The notes under the pieces are model-generated. The model worked only from the letters and a program-made list of their open reading frames with translations. It had not been told where the DNA came from and ran no database searches. 64,000 bases of DNA from Antedon bifida. Taxonomy: Eukaryota > Echinodermata > Crinoidea > Comatulida > Antedonidae. The translations under genes were made by a program, and so were the position numbers. The stretch covers positions 1,617,001 through 1,681,000 of the forward strand of contig OY727095.1 in NCBI GenBank assembly GCA_963402885.1. Direction: 5' to 3'. Position 1 is the stretch's first letter; every line of letters begins with the position of its first letter. Shown one piece after another: positions 44,725-57,489 of this stretch.

Positions 44725-47700
44725 ATGGCGTCCGCCAAAGGTATATACAATAATCTGTAACATTTATTTCTATTTCCTAAAACATAATGTAGTACTATCT
44801 TGAAAACTACATCTCCTAATGATGCTGGTCACCTTTCACTAATTGTTGAACTCGGGTTGATGATAGCATTGGATTTTATTTTTTAAAGATTAAATTATTT
44901 CTACATTCAGCAACCAACCACTGATCCTGCCAGTTACATTTTGTTCATACATCAAATAAGATTATTGTCAATTTTGCGAGATGATGTACGTTAGTTATAT
45001 TATATAAACTGGATACATTTTTGTAACATTTATTAATGTAATTTTTTCCCAGACAAAACTGCTGAGTGTGATGAAATCGACCTTAAAGAAAAGTTCCAAA
45101 CTTTAAAAGCTCAACTTAGCAAACACTATGATGGTCGCTATTTTAAATGGTTGAGATTCTGCCTGCATGGATACATACTATTAGGAGACCTTGATCGTGA
45201 TGATGTTACAGCAATGAGTTTATTTAATGAACTTCAAAGAACAGGTAAAATCACACCGCATAAAGTTAGTCTTTTGCTGGACGTAGCTAAAGTGACAGGT
45301 TTCAGTGAAGCAGTAGGTCAAATAAACCAGTATATGGCAGATAACAATGTCCAACCTGTTGACGAGGAGAAGCTATCAACATCTCGTAATGAACTGTTCC
45401 AGATCTTAAGAGGAATTGGACAAGATGAGTTGAAGAATATTGTTCATAATTATGATGAACTGAATAAATTTGAATTCACAAATATTTGGGATGCTATTTT
45501 TGTACTTGAGAAAGAAAACCTTCTAGATACGCCTTCAAAAATGACTAGATTTACAGATTGTCTTGGAAAATCTGCACAGGATAGAGATGGTGGTATGTAT
45601 TGTATTTTCTGTTCATATATTCACTCATATTTCAGATAAGAATTACCGGTAACAAAAAGTAATTTCTGTTTGTAGCTGTATGCGCCATAGAGTAGTCATT
45701 GCTGCAGTATATACTGGTAGTTATTAATATAAATCTGAAAGACCACATCAGCATCGTGACAGTTGTGATCAATATTATCACATTTAAAATCTCAAATACC
45801 AAGTGCCTTTGTGTAGGTCTGCACCATTATTCAATTTAATTAATACCGGTACTCATGAAAACAAAATAGTGTTATGTTTCCAATCTAATTGATGATTAAA
45901 ATAAAATTTCCTTAAAATAATTGTTGAATGAACTAGAAAGAAATTTAATTACTATAAGATAGGCAAACATCACTTGTTTTATTTTTATACAGGATAATTT
46001 AATGTTTTCTTCTAAAAGTATGTCTTGTTTCTATCAATATTGCTTCTAAATTCCATCTTCCATCTATTATAAGTACAAGGCACCATCTTATCGTATCCTC
46101 CAAATTGTCCGCTCGATGTTTGCCATCATGTTTTTAAACTGTGTACAGTATATGACATGTTTATTTGATGTTATCTAGGTATTGATATTTCGATGTCGAA
46201 GTCTATCTTAGTTTTATCGACTTTAGTCTGATTTAATTTGAAATATAATGTTTTTGGCAAAGTTTCACATTGCGGAACCTGACTAATTAGTTCGGCCATG
46301 GTCTGGTTTAAAATTTAGTTAAATTTGGCTCTGCTTAAAAGCCTTACTTTTAAGTATGAAAGACTTATAGCAGCCTACGACATGTTTTTAATGCATTTTT
46401 TTATCGTGCCGCTCCTTTAGGCAGTTATATTCAAGCGACCTGAAGCATTAGGAAACAGTTACCATGCGGAAGCTTATAGTTTACTTAGGATGAAAATGGT
46501 TATTTGTAAACTCGGACTGGGCACTTTGAAATTTATCATATAGAATATCAATTATGCATTATTTATTAAAGGTTGAACAATAATTAAAACTGTCATGTCA
46601 AAAAGTCAAGCAACTCTACTGCATCTTTTAAATTTTTAATAAAACATTTACATTATTAATAGTTTGTTGTTTCTTTTCCCATTGCGTTGACAACCAAAGG
46701 ATCTATTGTTATATAAATATTTATTTTTTTACAGGAGAATCTAGAGTATCAAAACAATGTCAACTATCAAGAAATTCAGAAGGTATGTGTTACTCATTAC
46801 GTAACAGTGAATGCAGTGATGTTTTATGTCGCGTAAAAATATTAATTTGTAATTCAATAGTATTTTTAAAGTAGGGAATAATTATAATTGCAGATCATTT
46901 TTAAATAACTGTTCAAAACAAATGTAGAATAGCTATAAACTTTCTTTTATGACTATAAAATTATAAAATGATTGTATAATTACAAGCAAATAATAATTAT
47001 ACGTATTCCATTATAAATCATTTTTGACGTTTTTAAATTCTGTGACAATTTTTTATCTCTTACGCAAATATGCTTCGCTACCTTTTGTAATGTTTAAATA
47101 TTTCTCACAGGTTTTCAATTCATATTTATTTTTTTCAGATAAAATAAGACACTATCTGCTAACCAATCAACAAAGGTTGTACCGCAATTGTAATCGTTTT
47201 ACACCACAAATCATGAATTCTGCATTTGAAGTAGATATAGCTGACATGTTCACCGAGCTGGTTTTACTAAAGGCAGGAGATAAACCTACAAAATTACAAT
47301 TAAAGGACGTTATACTTAAAATTGAATCTACACCTGAATGCAGAGTTCTTATCAGTGGTGAGGGAGGTATTGGTAAAACAACGTTACTAAGGTACTTTGC
47401 GTACAACTGGGCTACTAAAAAATCATTTGAAATTTTTAAAGGTAAAATATTGTTTCTTGTCAATATTAGAGATTTAGACAAAGATAGAAATATCTTAGAT
47501 TTAATTCTAAAGGAAATTGAACTTGACGACTTTAGCTTAGAAACAGATCTAGCAGAAGATCCAAAATTGATCAAGAAATTTATAATGGATCATCCTGATG
47601 AAATTGTATTGCTTTTAGACGGTTTAGATGAATTAAGATTTCAAAACAAAAGCCCACTGCGTCTTTTTAAAAAGCAAAGATTAGAAAGAAGTTTAGTAGT

Positions 47701-50700
47701 AGTTACTTCTCGTTCAATAAATATAGATGAATACATTAAGAACAGCAATGTACATGTGCAAGTCAAAGGATTTGACTACGAAAATGTAACAAAGTATATT
47801 ACACAATATTTTCAACAGGTTGAAAAACCAGAATTAGGAAATTCTCTTATTGAAAAATTGAGAGTTACTATTGTGGCGTATCAAATGTGTAAAAATCCGA
47901 TGTTGCTTCTCTCAATTTGTTTTATGTGGGAAGAAGAGCAACACCTTCCAACTGACAAAGCAGATCTATTTAAAGCTTTTTTCCTATGTATCTTGAATCA
48001 GTTTAACAGACAAGATAACATTTCTAAAATCCCAGCTTTTGAAGAAATACCAGAGAAATATTTAACTTCAATGCTTCTGTTAGGAAAATGTATGTATGAT
48101 GGATTAAAGAATAATCAACTTTCATTTATCAAAACTGATTTACATACTATAGCTATACGAGATAAAGTAGACGACACACTTGCTCTAGAACTTGGGTTTG
48201 TATATGAAGACAAAACGCATTTAAAAAAGTCTAAATTGGCAAAGACGTATACGGCTCCTCATAAGTTAATAGTAGAATCATTGGTTGGGTTTTACCTATA
48301 CAAACTGTGTGAACTAGTTAGTTTGGAGAGTGAGAGTAATAATTTGCTACTTTCAACATTAGGGGATGAAGAATGGGAGAATATAAGAGAAAGTGAACAT
48401 TTAAAAATGACACATGAATTTGCTATTGGATTTCTTGGTTCTGGTGCTACAATGTTTTTGAAACATTGGATCACAAATAGATTTCCAACATATCGTTCTT
48501 TAATTTTGCTTTTAAAATGGGTGCTTAATAAAGAGCATTTGGAGGATGTAGAAAATGAACTTATGGATCATGTCACACAGTTAGACATAATGAATTCTGT
48601 ATGTAACTCATTAAGAATCTTTCTCACTTATCAACAACCAAATATAAGTGTAGATACAAACAATTTATTTTATCTTATGAGAAAAATTCACGATATCCAT
48701 AATCCCATAATTAATGAAAGGTTTTGTGATAATATGCCATCTGGGGAAAAAGGGAAAGTACTTGCCCACAGTTTAATTGCTGTGTCAGATCAAAGTAAAA
48801 TTTTGGAAAGGATTGGTGGAGATTGTATGAGTTATGTGATAGATGAATGTGAAAAACACAACATGAAATATGATATAAGTCACCTTACCATTTATCATCC
48901 AACTGCTGAACATATACTAGTTCATATTTTAACAAATTCTCCACAACTGAAATGTTTCATTGCAAAGCCTGATGCTCTTACAGGTACCATTTTGAATGAT
49001 ATAGTATCACAACATTGTAGTAAATCAGTTCGATCAAGTGAAGTAATACATGTCAGAAAGCAACCAATATTTTCACAATTAAATAAACTTGTTATCAGTG
49101 GTAATGATCTCAGTAAAATTAATGGTGCTTCACTTGCATCTTTATTCAATATTAGTAACATTAAAATGCATAATTGCAGTTTATCAGGTGGGGTAATGAA
49201 TGATATGGTCAGTGTGTGTTCTAGTAGAAGAGGTATATTGACATTATCTGAATTGGATATAAGTGATAATAATCTCAGTCAGATTGATGGTGTTTCAATG
49301 GCGTATTTAATGAATAGTAGTGATAATCGATATTCCCTTGATATGCATAATTGTAGTTTATCAGGTGAGGTGATGAATGATATGATCAGATGGTGTTCTA
49401 GAAGAGGGGTTACTTTGACATTATCTAAACTGGATATAAGTGATAATACTCTCAGTCAAATCAATCGTGCTTCATTTGAATGTTTAGTCAACATTAGTCA
49501 GTGCAGCCTTAACATGCATAATTGCAGTTTACCATGTGAGGTGATGAATGTTATGATCAGTAAAGATGTTACATTTAAAGTATCTAGTGATACTCTCAGT
49601 CAAATCGATGGCGCTTCAATATCATCTTTAACCAATTTGTTTTCTAATCTAGATGACATTAAGGGTGGTTATAGTATATCATTTAAGAGGAATGACATAA
49701 CCAGTTCTAGTTCTAGTGTAGATGTTACCGTGAAAGTAGGTAATGATATTCATTTCAGTCAAATGGATAGTACTTCAATGGCGGCATCTTATCTAACCAA
49801 TGTTTTTTATAATCGATATGACCTTAAGGATAAATACAGTTTATCAGCTGAAGTGATGAAAGATATGATGATCAGAGAGTGTTCTACAAAAGGAGTTTCC
49901 TCGAAATTATCTATACTGGATATAAGTGATAATGATCTCAGTCTAATCAATGGTTCTTCACTGGCATATATTACTAGCATTATTCATAATCCAAATGACC
50001 TTAATATGCATAATTGCAATTTATCGGGTGAGTTGATGAATGATATGATCAGAGAGTATTCTAGTAGAGGAGTTACATTGACCTTATCTAAACTGGATTT
50101 AAGTGATAATAATCTCAGTAAAATGAATGGTGCTTCACTGTCATTTATTTTTATCAATATTCATAATCTATACGACCTTAATATGCATAAGTGTAATTTA
50201 TCAGGTGAGATGATGAATGATATGATTAGGGAGTGTTCTGTTAAAGGAGTTACATTGACATTAGCTAACCTGGATATTAGTGATAATGACCTCAGTCTAA
50301 GTAATGGTGCTTCATTGGCATGTTTTATTAGTATTATTCATAATCGACATGACCTTAATATGCATAATTGCAATTTATCAGGTGAGGTGATGAATGATAT
50401 GATCAGAGAGTGTTCTAGAAGAGGTGTTAAATTTGGATTCTATAAACTGGACTTAAGTGATAATAATCTCAGTAAAATTGATAGTGCTTTTCTGGCATAT
50501 TTAATCAGCAGCTTTCATAATCACTGTCACCTTAATATGCATAATTGCAGTTTATCGGGTGAGATGATCAATGCTACGATCAAAGTGTGTTCTGATAGAG
50601 GAGTTACATTGACAATAGCTAACCTGGATATAAGCGATAATAATCTCAGTCAAATTGATTTTGCTTCACTGACATATTTAATCCGCGTTATTCATATTAA

Positions 50701-50962
50701 TGAACTTAATATGCATAATTGCAATTTATCAAGTGAGGTGATGAATGATACAATCAGAGAGGGTTCAAGAAATGTTGCCTTGGTGTTGTTATCTAAACTG
50801 GATATAAGTGACAATAATTTCAGTCAAATTGATGGTACATCTTTATTCAATATTTGTCCTATGCTGCGTATGCTTAATATGCATAATTGTAATTTATCAT
50901 TTGAGGTGAAGAATGCTATGGTCAGAGAGTGTTCTAGAAGAGAAGTTCAGTTTGATCATTAA
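44725..50962 (+). CDS. NLR-B: tandem-DED NACHT LRR receptor, intact
   Basis: Coding exons 44725-44740, 45053-45592, 46735-46782, 47139-50962, all joined in phase 1: 4428 nt, 1475 residues. It begins MASAK, paralleling MASTG of NLR-A. Residues about 20-95 match a DED (FQTLKAQLSKHYD, AMSLFNELQRTGKI, VSLLLDVAKVTGF); about 112-180 look like a second DED (FQILRGIGQDELKNIV, WDAIFVLEKENLL). NACHT: GEGGIGKTT 275-283, LLLDGLDEL 359-367, then VVVTSRS. LRRs run from about 852 to the end, which is a proper cap stopping at 50960-50962. The large exon is closely similar to NLR-A through NACHT, whereas DED exons differ greatly. The gene is presumably a cytosolic immune sensor by family; ligand and partners are unknown. 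A possible poly(A) signal ATTAAA is at 51118. Confidence 0.92.
49088..50959 (+). repeat. NLR-B LRR array, 11 units of about 170 bp
   Basis: Units follow LDISDNNLSQIDGAS then LNMHNCNLSGEVMNDMIREC. Units 4 and 5 are strongly diverged (loss of the HNC motif, Ser run in unit 4), the rest regular. The consensus differs from NLR-A at many shared positions, e.g. GEVMND against GQVMNG, pointing to separate homogenisation. Confidence 0.9.
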
Positions 50963-53095
50963 AGTGAATTGTAATTTACGTGATATCCTAAAAGAATGCT
51001 ATAATAATAGTGATAGTTACCGTACATATACCCAAAGCAAACTTATTGGGGAGAATGGAGATTACTTGTAATTAAACCCCTGTATATGTTTAACATGTCT
51101 ATGTACTGTATTCTTTCATTAAAACACACAATCTCTCCTATAATCTATACAGTTTTCGTAAAGGATGTGACACCGCAATCTAATTCTCTCTTGTAATTCA
51201 CAAAATAACAACGTGGATGCTTTACAAAATAATGAATTTTATATCTATACATTTATCGATCTTCGGAAGCTTCGACACCATAGACCATGTCTCTAGCTAA
51301 ACTTCAATGTTATGTTATTACTACAAAATCTCATTAAACGTTAACAGACTCCAATGTACCAAATTTAATAAGGAACCTGGGCAAAATAAATTAAAATTAC
51401 TATAGAAAATGCTAATTTAAATTCTTGAGCATTAACATTGGTTTTGGTCAAACCTGGAAAATTTGGTATCATTTTTAGACTTTCTTTTTTATTTCAATCA
51501 ATATTATCTGCACACTTTATTGTACAGTAGCATCATCCTTTCATATATAAATTAGTACAATATAGTTCTTATCAATCCAACATTTTAACTGGCGCTATAC
51601 CTCTTTTCTAGTTCACAATGGCACTTTATTTTCGTCCCTTAACTTACATATTCCTCAGCACAATCTTGTCCCAGCACAATATCAGATTTAGTGGTTCTTT
51701 GTGGAATATTTTGCGTATTTACATCAATAATTGCATATCGAAGAGAGCTTTTCCCATAACCTTCGTATAATTTTCATCTCTGTATGATAATGCAGTCAAT
51801 CAACCTTTGTTTTCCCATTTTCTGTTTTTTTGCCCTTTAATTGTTTTTTTCCTGTTGTGCTTTTGTTTCGGTGTCGTTTCTGTTTGTTTGTTATCAATAT
51901 TTTTGCTTCTGATTTATTTAAGATTATTATCTCAATTATTTATCACTTACCCAAAATAAGGTTCAAAGGTTCTTCTTTCATTTTCTTTAATTCTGTTTAA
52001 GAACCAAAAAAGGAAACAAGGTGTTAAAATTACATTTGCTTTGAAAGAAATAAATGTTTGATTTGAATAATATTTGCAATGTATTAATACATGTTACAAT
52101 TTGCATTGATTTCTCGCATTTTAAATCTAAATAATTTTATTTTCGTAGTGTAATTAAATTAAGAATAAATACTTTGTTTAGAATATAAATTATGCGAATT
52201 ATTGCATAAAACTTTGCACTAATCATTTTAATCATTCATTTATATTAGAAAACACATTATAATATTTCATCATGATTTATGGTAATTATGAGTCTTATTT
52301 ATTTTTTTATTTTTTATCATTAATATAGTGGGATATGTAAAAGAATAAAATTATATTATAAATAGCTGTAATATTTTAGTTGAATATTATATTTTACTTG
52401 CTTGCTAATAGTGTGTCTACAGAAAATAAACAAGTTACTTTGAACATTAAGGTGAACATAGAAATATTTGATTGAATACAGATATGCCTGCTAATGATTA
52501 AAACTAACCAATTTACTGTTACATTATAAGATAACGTTATAGATGATTTAGTACCAATATTATGTACGTGCACATAGAAAGTACCAAAATACTGTATTGG
52601 CTTATTATTGCTGGGTAAATTGAGCAATTTTTTATTAAGGAAACCAAGTATGTACTGTAGTAATTAAGAGAATTGTTTTATGTGTTTTTTTAGCATTCGG
52701 AAGTAATCCCGGGTTTAGAAAAGAGGTCAAATAGGAAAAGGTGCAAAAAAAGAAAACAGAATATGTATGCATGATGTGAACTGTTTAATTACTATTTTAA
52801 AACTTTTGGGCACAATATTTTTTAGTTAAATGCTTTATAGTATGATGTATGTTTACAGAGCATTAAAATAATAGATGTATAAAAAATAAATTACAGCCTA
52901 CTTTTACTTTTTTTTATTTGTGACATTATTGAAATTGTTTCTAAAACGATATTGTTTTACGATGAGGCTGCCACAGATTGACAAGACATGGGGACCACGT
53001 AGAATAGACTTTATATACAGAGCAATACTGGCTTATATTTAGTCTGGGTTCCAGACGGAGTTTTGACTTATAATAAACAAGGCCAACAGCCATAA
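50963..53095. other. 3' flank of NLR-B; no gene
   Basis: Contains the presumed NLR-B 3' UTR (ATTAAA near 51118), then AT-rich DNA. No exon or RNA gene recognised. Near 53045-53095 it leads into the GACC element. Confidence 0.45.
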
Positions 53096-53178
53096 GTCGC
53101 GTGCTAAAACGCATAGTGATACCAGACCGACCGACCGACCGACCGACATAGTGAACTATAGAGTCGCGTCCACGCGAC
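53096..53178 (+). mobile_element. GACC-core element with 3' hairpin (Helentron-like)
   Basis: Starts AGTCGCGTGCTAAAACGCAT, then ACCA and five GACC units, then CATAGTGAACTATAGAGT. It ends in the palindrome AGTCGCGTCCACGCGACT followed by AAAAAG. A short terminal hairpin plus a tetranucleotide core is seen in non-autonomous Helentron-type (pearl-like) elements; this assignment is inference. A partial copy is at 13850-13918. Confidence 0.55.
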
Positions 53179-53351
53179 TAAAAAGACAATAGAGATAAAA
53201 AAAGAAGAGAATTGATGAATTATTATTTTACAAGTATTTTTACATCGATTAAGCATACTTGAATACCTACCGGTATGGCACCATACATGTTCGACAATAC
53301 AGTGTCACACATCTCTCTTTAAAAAAAAAAGAATATTCATTAAAAAAAATA

Positions 53352-53414
53352 TCCGTCGAGATTCGAACCCCAGTGGATAGCACTCGAAACTAAGCATTGT
53401 CCGTTACGCCACCA
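53352..53414 (-). mobile_element. tRNA-like SINE head, minus strand, copy 1
   Basis: Minus strand: TGGCGTAACGG (A-box-like) and GGTTCGAATCTC (B box). It faces away from the plus-strand tRNA-Ile-like unit about 100 bp further on. No full cloverleaf. Confidence 0.55.
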
Positions 53415-53515
53415 GGTACATGACTAAAAAGCTGATAATTAATAGTCTATTTATACGTGTATTATATGATCATTACGTCATAAATATCCTATTAACCCCT
53501 TGCTAAAACCAAAAT

Positions 53516-53586
53516 GATCAGTTAGCTCAGTCGTCTGAGCGTCGTGTTGACACACGTATGCCGTGGGTTCGATTCCCACGCTGGTC
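53516..53586 (+). mobile_element. tRNA-Ile-derived head (SINE), copy 1
   Basis: Acceptor GATCAGT pairs with GCTGGTC, D stem GCTC/GAGC, T arm GTGGG-TTCGATT-CCCAC. A box TAGCTCAGTCG and B box GGTTCGATTCC are good. The anticodon loop is damaged (TTGACA) and the D loop lacks the GG pair, so it is a SINE head or pseudogene, not a working tRNA. Confidence 0.7.
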
Positions 53587-54832
53587 GGTGGAATAGAGTT
53601 AAGGCTATGGTTTAAATTTTATGTTTAGCGCCCTCAATTTATTTTAATATAAAAAATTTTTTTTTTTTTTAAATTTTATCTCATCGTAGTTTGGTATGCC
53701 GTTCGTTTGTTATGCAAATGAGTGTGCACATTGTGCTGTGGGAAATATGGTATTCGCGATCAACACACAACACTGTTCAATTTTTATTTTGTTAATTTTT
53801 TACATTAGAATTATAATTCTACCGTTACACATTATAGTGTACTTTTAAATATCCGTTTCATGCAAGATATTGTATTGTAGGCCTACTAATATTATGTTGT
53901 GAATAAAGGTTTATGGTAGAATAAATAAATAAATATGTTTTAAGCAGATCTTCGAAATTGAAGCATATGAAGTCAAGTTTTTTAAAACCCAACCTAAAAT
54001 TCGCATCTGGATAGTTGAAATTTAACATTATAATTATCAAAGGTGATAATTGTAATTGTTTTAATTATAGAAATATTACAATTAGTAAGTAGGCTTTTGT
54101 GTGCTCGCTCTGTTTGTATTTCATAATTTTGTTTTGTTCAATTACCGTCACGTGCATTGCATGTCTCACACTTGGGAAACACTCACCATTGTATGGCTGG
54201 TCCTGAAGACTTATTCGTTTCATAATTTCCGGGGAATAAGCTTTCATTCTTAGCTCTGCCCCAACCAACCATGGTGAGCTTAACTGGAGACTTAATATTT
54301 AATTTCATATTTCAATAAATATTTTTTTTAAATTGTTTTTGCTCAGCCCCAATTACGGTGGGGTAGTGAAGACTCTTATATATCATGTTTCAAAATACTG
54401 TGTCATTTCTGGGGACCTTGTAGTTATTTTAAACAACAGTTTGGTATGCCGTGCGTTGTTATGCAAATGAGTTTGTGCAGGTGTAATGGGGAAGATGGCA
54501 TTGTTAGTCATTCGCGGTGAACACGCCACAAAATTAAATTTAAAAGTTAAATTTTGGTTTTGCTAATCTTTATTAGAAATTCAAATCATGTAAAGATACA
54601 ATTTTCCGGGCGGGAACCTAGAAGCTCCCCTCCTTTAGTTTGCAAAAGTAATCTTGAAAAGAACCTTATGCGGAAAAGAAGCTTACCCGTTGAAAAGAAC
54701 CCCATCATACCAAAGAGTACTAAAAAATGAGGAACACATGGGCTCTTTTTGGGGTTTTATGGTGTCTACTTAAGGAAAAAGTGAATGCCATACAAAATTT
54801 TAAAAAAAACAACAATATTCATAAAAAAAATA

Positions 54833-54894
54833 TCGTCGAGGTTCGAACCCCAGCTGATAGCACTCAAAACTGAGCATTACCCGTTGCACCACAA
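54833..54894 (-). mobile_element. tRNA-like SINE head, minus strand, copy 2
   Basis: Counterpart of 53352-53414 with GGTTCGAACCTC as B-box region and several substitutions in the A-box region. Confidence 0.5.
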
Positions 54895-54996
54895 ACTGAA
54901 ACATGACTGAACAGCTGATAATAGTCTATTTATACGTGTATTACGTAATTCATCATTACGTCATAAATATCCTATTAACCTTGCTAAAACCAAAAT

Positions 54997-55068
54997 AATC
55001 AGTTAGCTCAGTCGTCTGAGCGTCGTGTTAATAACACGTATGTCGTGGGTTCGATTCCCACGCTGGTC
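54997..55068 (+). mobile_element. tRNA-Ile(AAT)-derived head (SINE), copy 2
   Basis: Keeps a 7-nt anticodon loop TTAATAA (anticodon AAT, isoleucine) with stem CGTG/CACG; GTGCTAATAAC-type context is typical of animal tRNA-Ile. The first acceptor base is mispaired and the D-loop GG is absent. The downstream text GGTGGAATAGAGTTAAGGCT is shared with copy 1. Confidence 0.7.
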
Positions 55069-56105
55069 GGTGGAATAGAGTTAAGGCTATGCGAGCCACT
55101 GTGTTTGGGGTTCACAGATCATACGTCCCCCTTTCCACCACACATCATGAGGCGACAACATCAATGCATCTGGTGATGTGGTGGAAACGACCCCAAAAGG
55201 CTGTGGCAGGGCCTTAGTGCTGAGGCAGGGAGAGCACATTTACCATCTTTTTTTTGGCTCTCGCCAACTGCTTTGATGGTATAAATTTTATGTTTAGTGC
55301 CCTCAATTTATTTTAATGTTAAAAAAGGGAATTAATTCTCTTCGTTACGTGTTTAGAAGAGAATTGATTTTATCTCATCGTAGTTTGGTATGCCGTGCGT
55401 TTGTTATGCAAATGAGTGTGCACATGCGCTATGGGAAAGACGGTATTGTTAGTTATTCGCGATCAACACACAACACTGTTCAATTTTTATTTTGTTAATC
55501 TTTTACATTAGAATTGTAATTCTACCGTTACACATTATAGTGTATTTTTAAATATCCGTTTCATGCAAGATATTGTATTGTAGGCCTACTAATATGTTGT
55601 GAATAAAAGTTTATGGCAGAATAAATAAATAAATAAATAAATATGTTTTAAGTAGATCTTCGAAATTGAAGCACATGAAGTCGAGTTTTTTAAAAACCCA
55701 ACCTAAAATTCGCATCTGGATAGTTGAAATTTAACATTATAATTATCAAAGGTGATAATTGTAATTATTTTCTAAATTATAGAAATATTAAAATTAGTAA
55801 GTAGGCTTTTATGTGCTAGCTCTGTTTGTATTTCATATATTTTGTTTTGTTGAATTACCGTCACGGCCGCGTGCATTGCATGTCTCACACTTGGGAAACA
55901 ATCACCATTGTATGGCTGGTCCTGAAGACTTATATATTTCGTATCATAATTTCCGGGGACTAAGCTTTCATTCTTAGCTCTGTCCCAACCATGTTGGCCT
56001 TGATAGTATCTAAATATTCTTTACAAAAAAAGAATGTATCTTCTTAGATTTAAGTAAGGCCTTATACCATTAACCATGATAAACTTAATAAACAAGGCAA
56101 GGCCA

Positions 56106-56638
56106 TTAGTCCAGTCAATCTACGATTGAATAATTAGTCAAAGATCACGCATACCCCCTCCCCCTTATGTAAAGATCACCGCCTTCCCCCTCCCCCTTAT
56201 GTAAGGATCACCGCCTACCCCCTCCCCCTTATGTAAGGATCACTGCCTACCCCCTCCCGTAATTATAAAAATGCATAATAAACAAGTGAAAATAAACAAA
56301 AAAGCGACTACGCTCCAGTTAGTAGGCCCCGACCCGATAGCCCCATGTGTTTACCCACACAACAAAAACGATGACCAAAACAGAGGTGGTGACCTAGATG
56401 ACCTGATAACTAAATCAGGGACAATGAATTTTATGCTAATTAGGTAAACCGTTGAACACATCGCGGAAGAAAACAAAAAACAAAGTTCGACACTTTTCTA
56501 CTTTAAATACACATTTTCTGTTGTCCGATTTTGGTAGACTTTTTACAAGACGTTTATAGTATTTTTATCTATCAAATAAGTGTATAAAATCATTTATTGC
56601 AATTTTGTCCACCAAAAATCGTAGATTGACTGGACTAA
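56106..56638. mobile_element. Inverted-repeat element with embedded minisatellite
   Basis: Perfect 22-bp ends: TTAGTCCAGTCAATCTACG then ATT at 56106-56127 and its exact reverse complement at 56617-56638. The interior carries three units of the C-rich form of the 16-kb minisatellite plus non-coding text. No transposase. Confidence 0.9.
56150..56262. repeat. C-rich 32-bp minisatellite, 3 units
   Basis: Units ACCCCCTCCCCCTTATGTAA then GGATCACCGCCT: the exact reverse of the 16014-16336 unit, 40 kb away. Confidence 0.92.
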
Positions 56639-57489
56639 ACAGTGACACTTCCGTGTATGGACGGGCCTGTAACGCCAAATGAAGTGACATTGCCAAATGA
56701 GGTGCGCGTGGTCTGTATCGCACAAGGCTAGGTCACTTAATTTGGCAGCACGTTTCTGGCGAGCTAATCGTGTTATTAAATATTGATATTATTTATTTCC
56801 AAATAAACACAAACTGAAAATTATTAACCTGAGTATTTCTAACCTAATAATCTTTATTCATTGTATGAAATTAAACCATTATAACTGAAACATACGACGA
56901 AAATTTACGATTTTAGTGTAAAAAACGAAAGGTACTGCCATCGAAAAATATAGAAAACTCGACATGCATGATGGGAAGCCTACCGACCCCTTTCTAAGCA
57001 ACTGGAAAAGAAGACTACTCGTTTTAGCGCCAAAGGGAAGTGTCTGAAGTCACGTCTGCATGTTATGCGGACATGGTCTGGGACAATTTGCCTTTAGCGC
57101 TAAAACGTTGATTGTTTGAGTTATGGGACGCCATTTCTGCATTATTTCCTAGTAATATTTTGATTTGACGTTCCTTTCGTCGGTACATTATTCCCGTTAC
57201 TATTTTGTTCGTTTTTATGAATTTCTATGTTTATGTTTTCAAATTAAAATGATTATTCGTTGAATATGAATGTATCCCGTTATTCTATTGATTATATTGT
57301 ATATATTTTTTTGTTTAACATTGCTTAACTATACAGTTTCCTAACCTTTTAGTTTCATTTTTAATCAATTCCGTTTTTTAAAAATGTATAATGTTATTTA
57401 TGTTTTTTATTTATAAGTTCTTTAAGAATATGAGTTACATGATCACATTTATTTCACTTATTATACCTACAGTATAACACTATATTTAC

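Larger units (their letters stand above)
53330..54290. repeat. Duplicated block, copy 1
   Basis: Matches 54810-55995 over nearly its whole length: minus-strand tRNA-like head, about 100 bp of AT-rich text with ACGTCATAAATATCCTATTA, plus-strand tRNA-Ile-like head, TGGTATGCCG-CGTTTGTTATG, ATGCAAATGAG and a tail with CAGGACCAGCCATACAATGG. A third partial copy (TTTGGTATGCCGTGCGTT through ATTCGCG) is at 54438-54535. Confidence 0.85.
54810..55995. repeat. Duplicated block, copy 2
   Basis: Second copy of 53330-54290, with an extra about 190 bp at 55089-55275 (GAGCCACTGTGTTTGGGGTT to CTCTCGCCAACTGC), probably the SINE body that copy 1 lacks. Between copies, 54291-54809 holds the third partial copy and AT-rich DNA. 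A small minus-strand open frame in copy 1 (54268-54065) is broken by a stop in copy 2. Confidence 0.85.

Noticed and set aside
44545..44763. 72-codon minus-strand frame over the NLR-B leader exon
   Set aside because: Overlaps the splice acceptor, leader and start of NLR-B on the other strand; no independent support.
54065..54268. 67-codon minus-strand frame with a donor-like GTGAGT
   Set aside because: The duplicate copy near 55905-55990 has an in-frame stop and no protein family is recognisable.
53516..55068. Two functional tRNA-Ile genes
   Set aside because: D loops lack the conserved GG, copy 1 has a broken anticodon loop, copy 2 an acceptor mismatch, and both sit in a dispersed duplicated block; SINE heads fit better.
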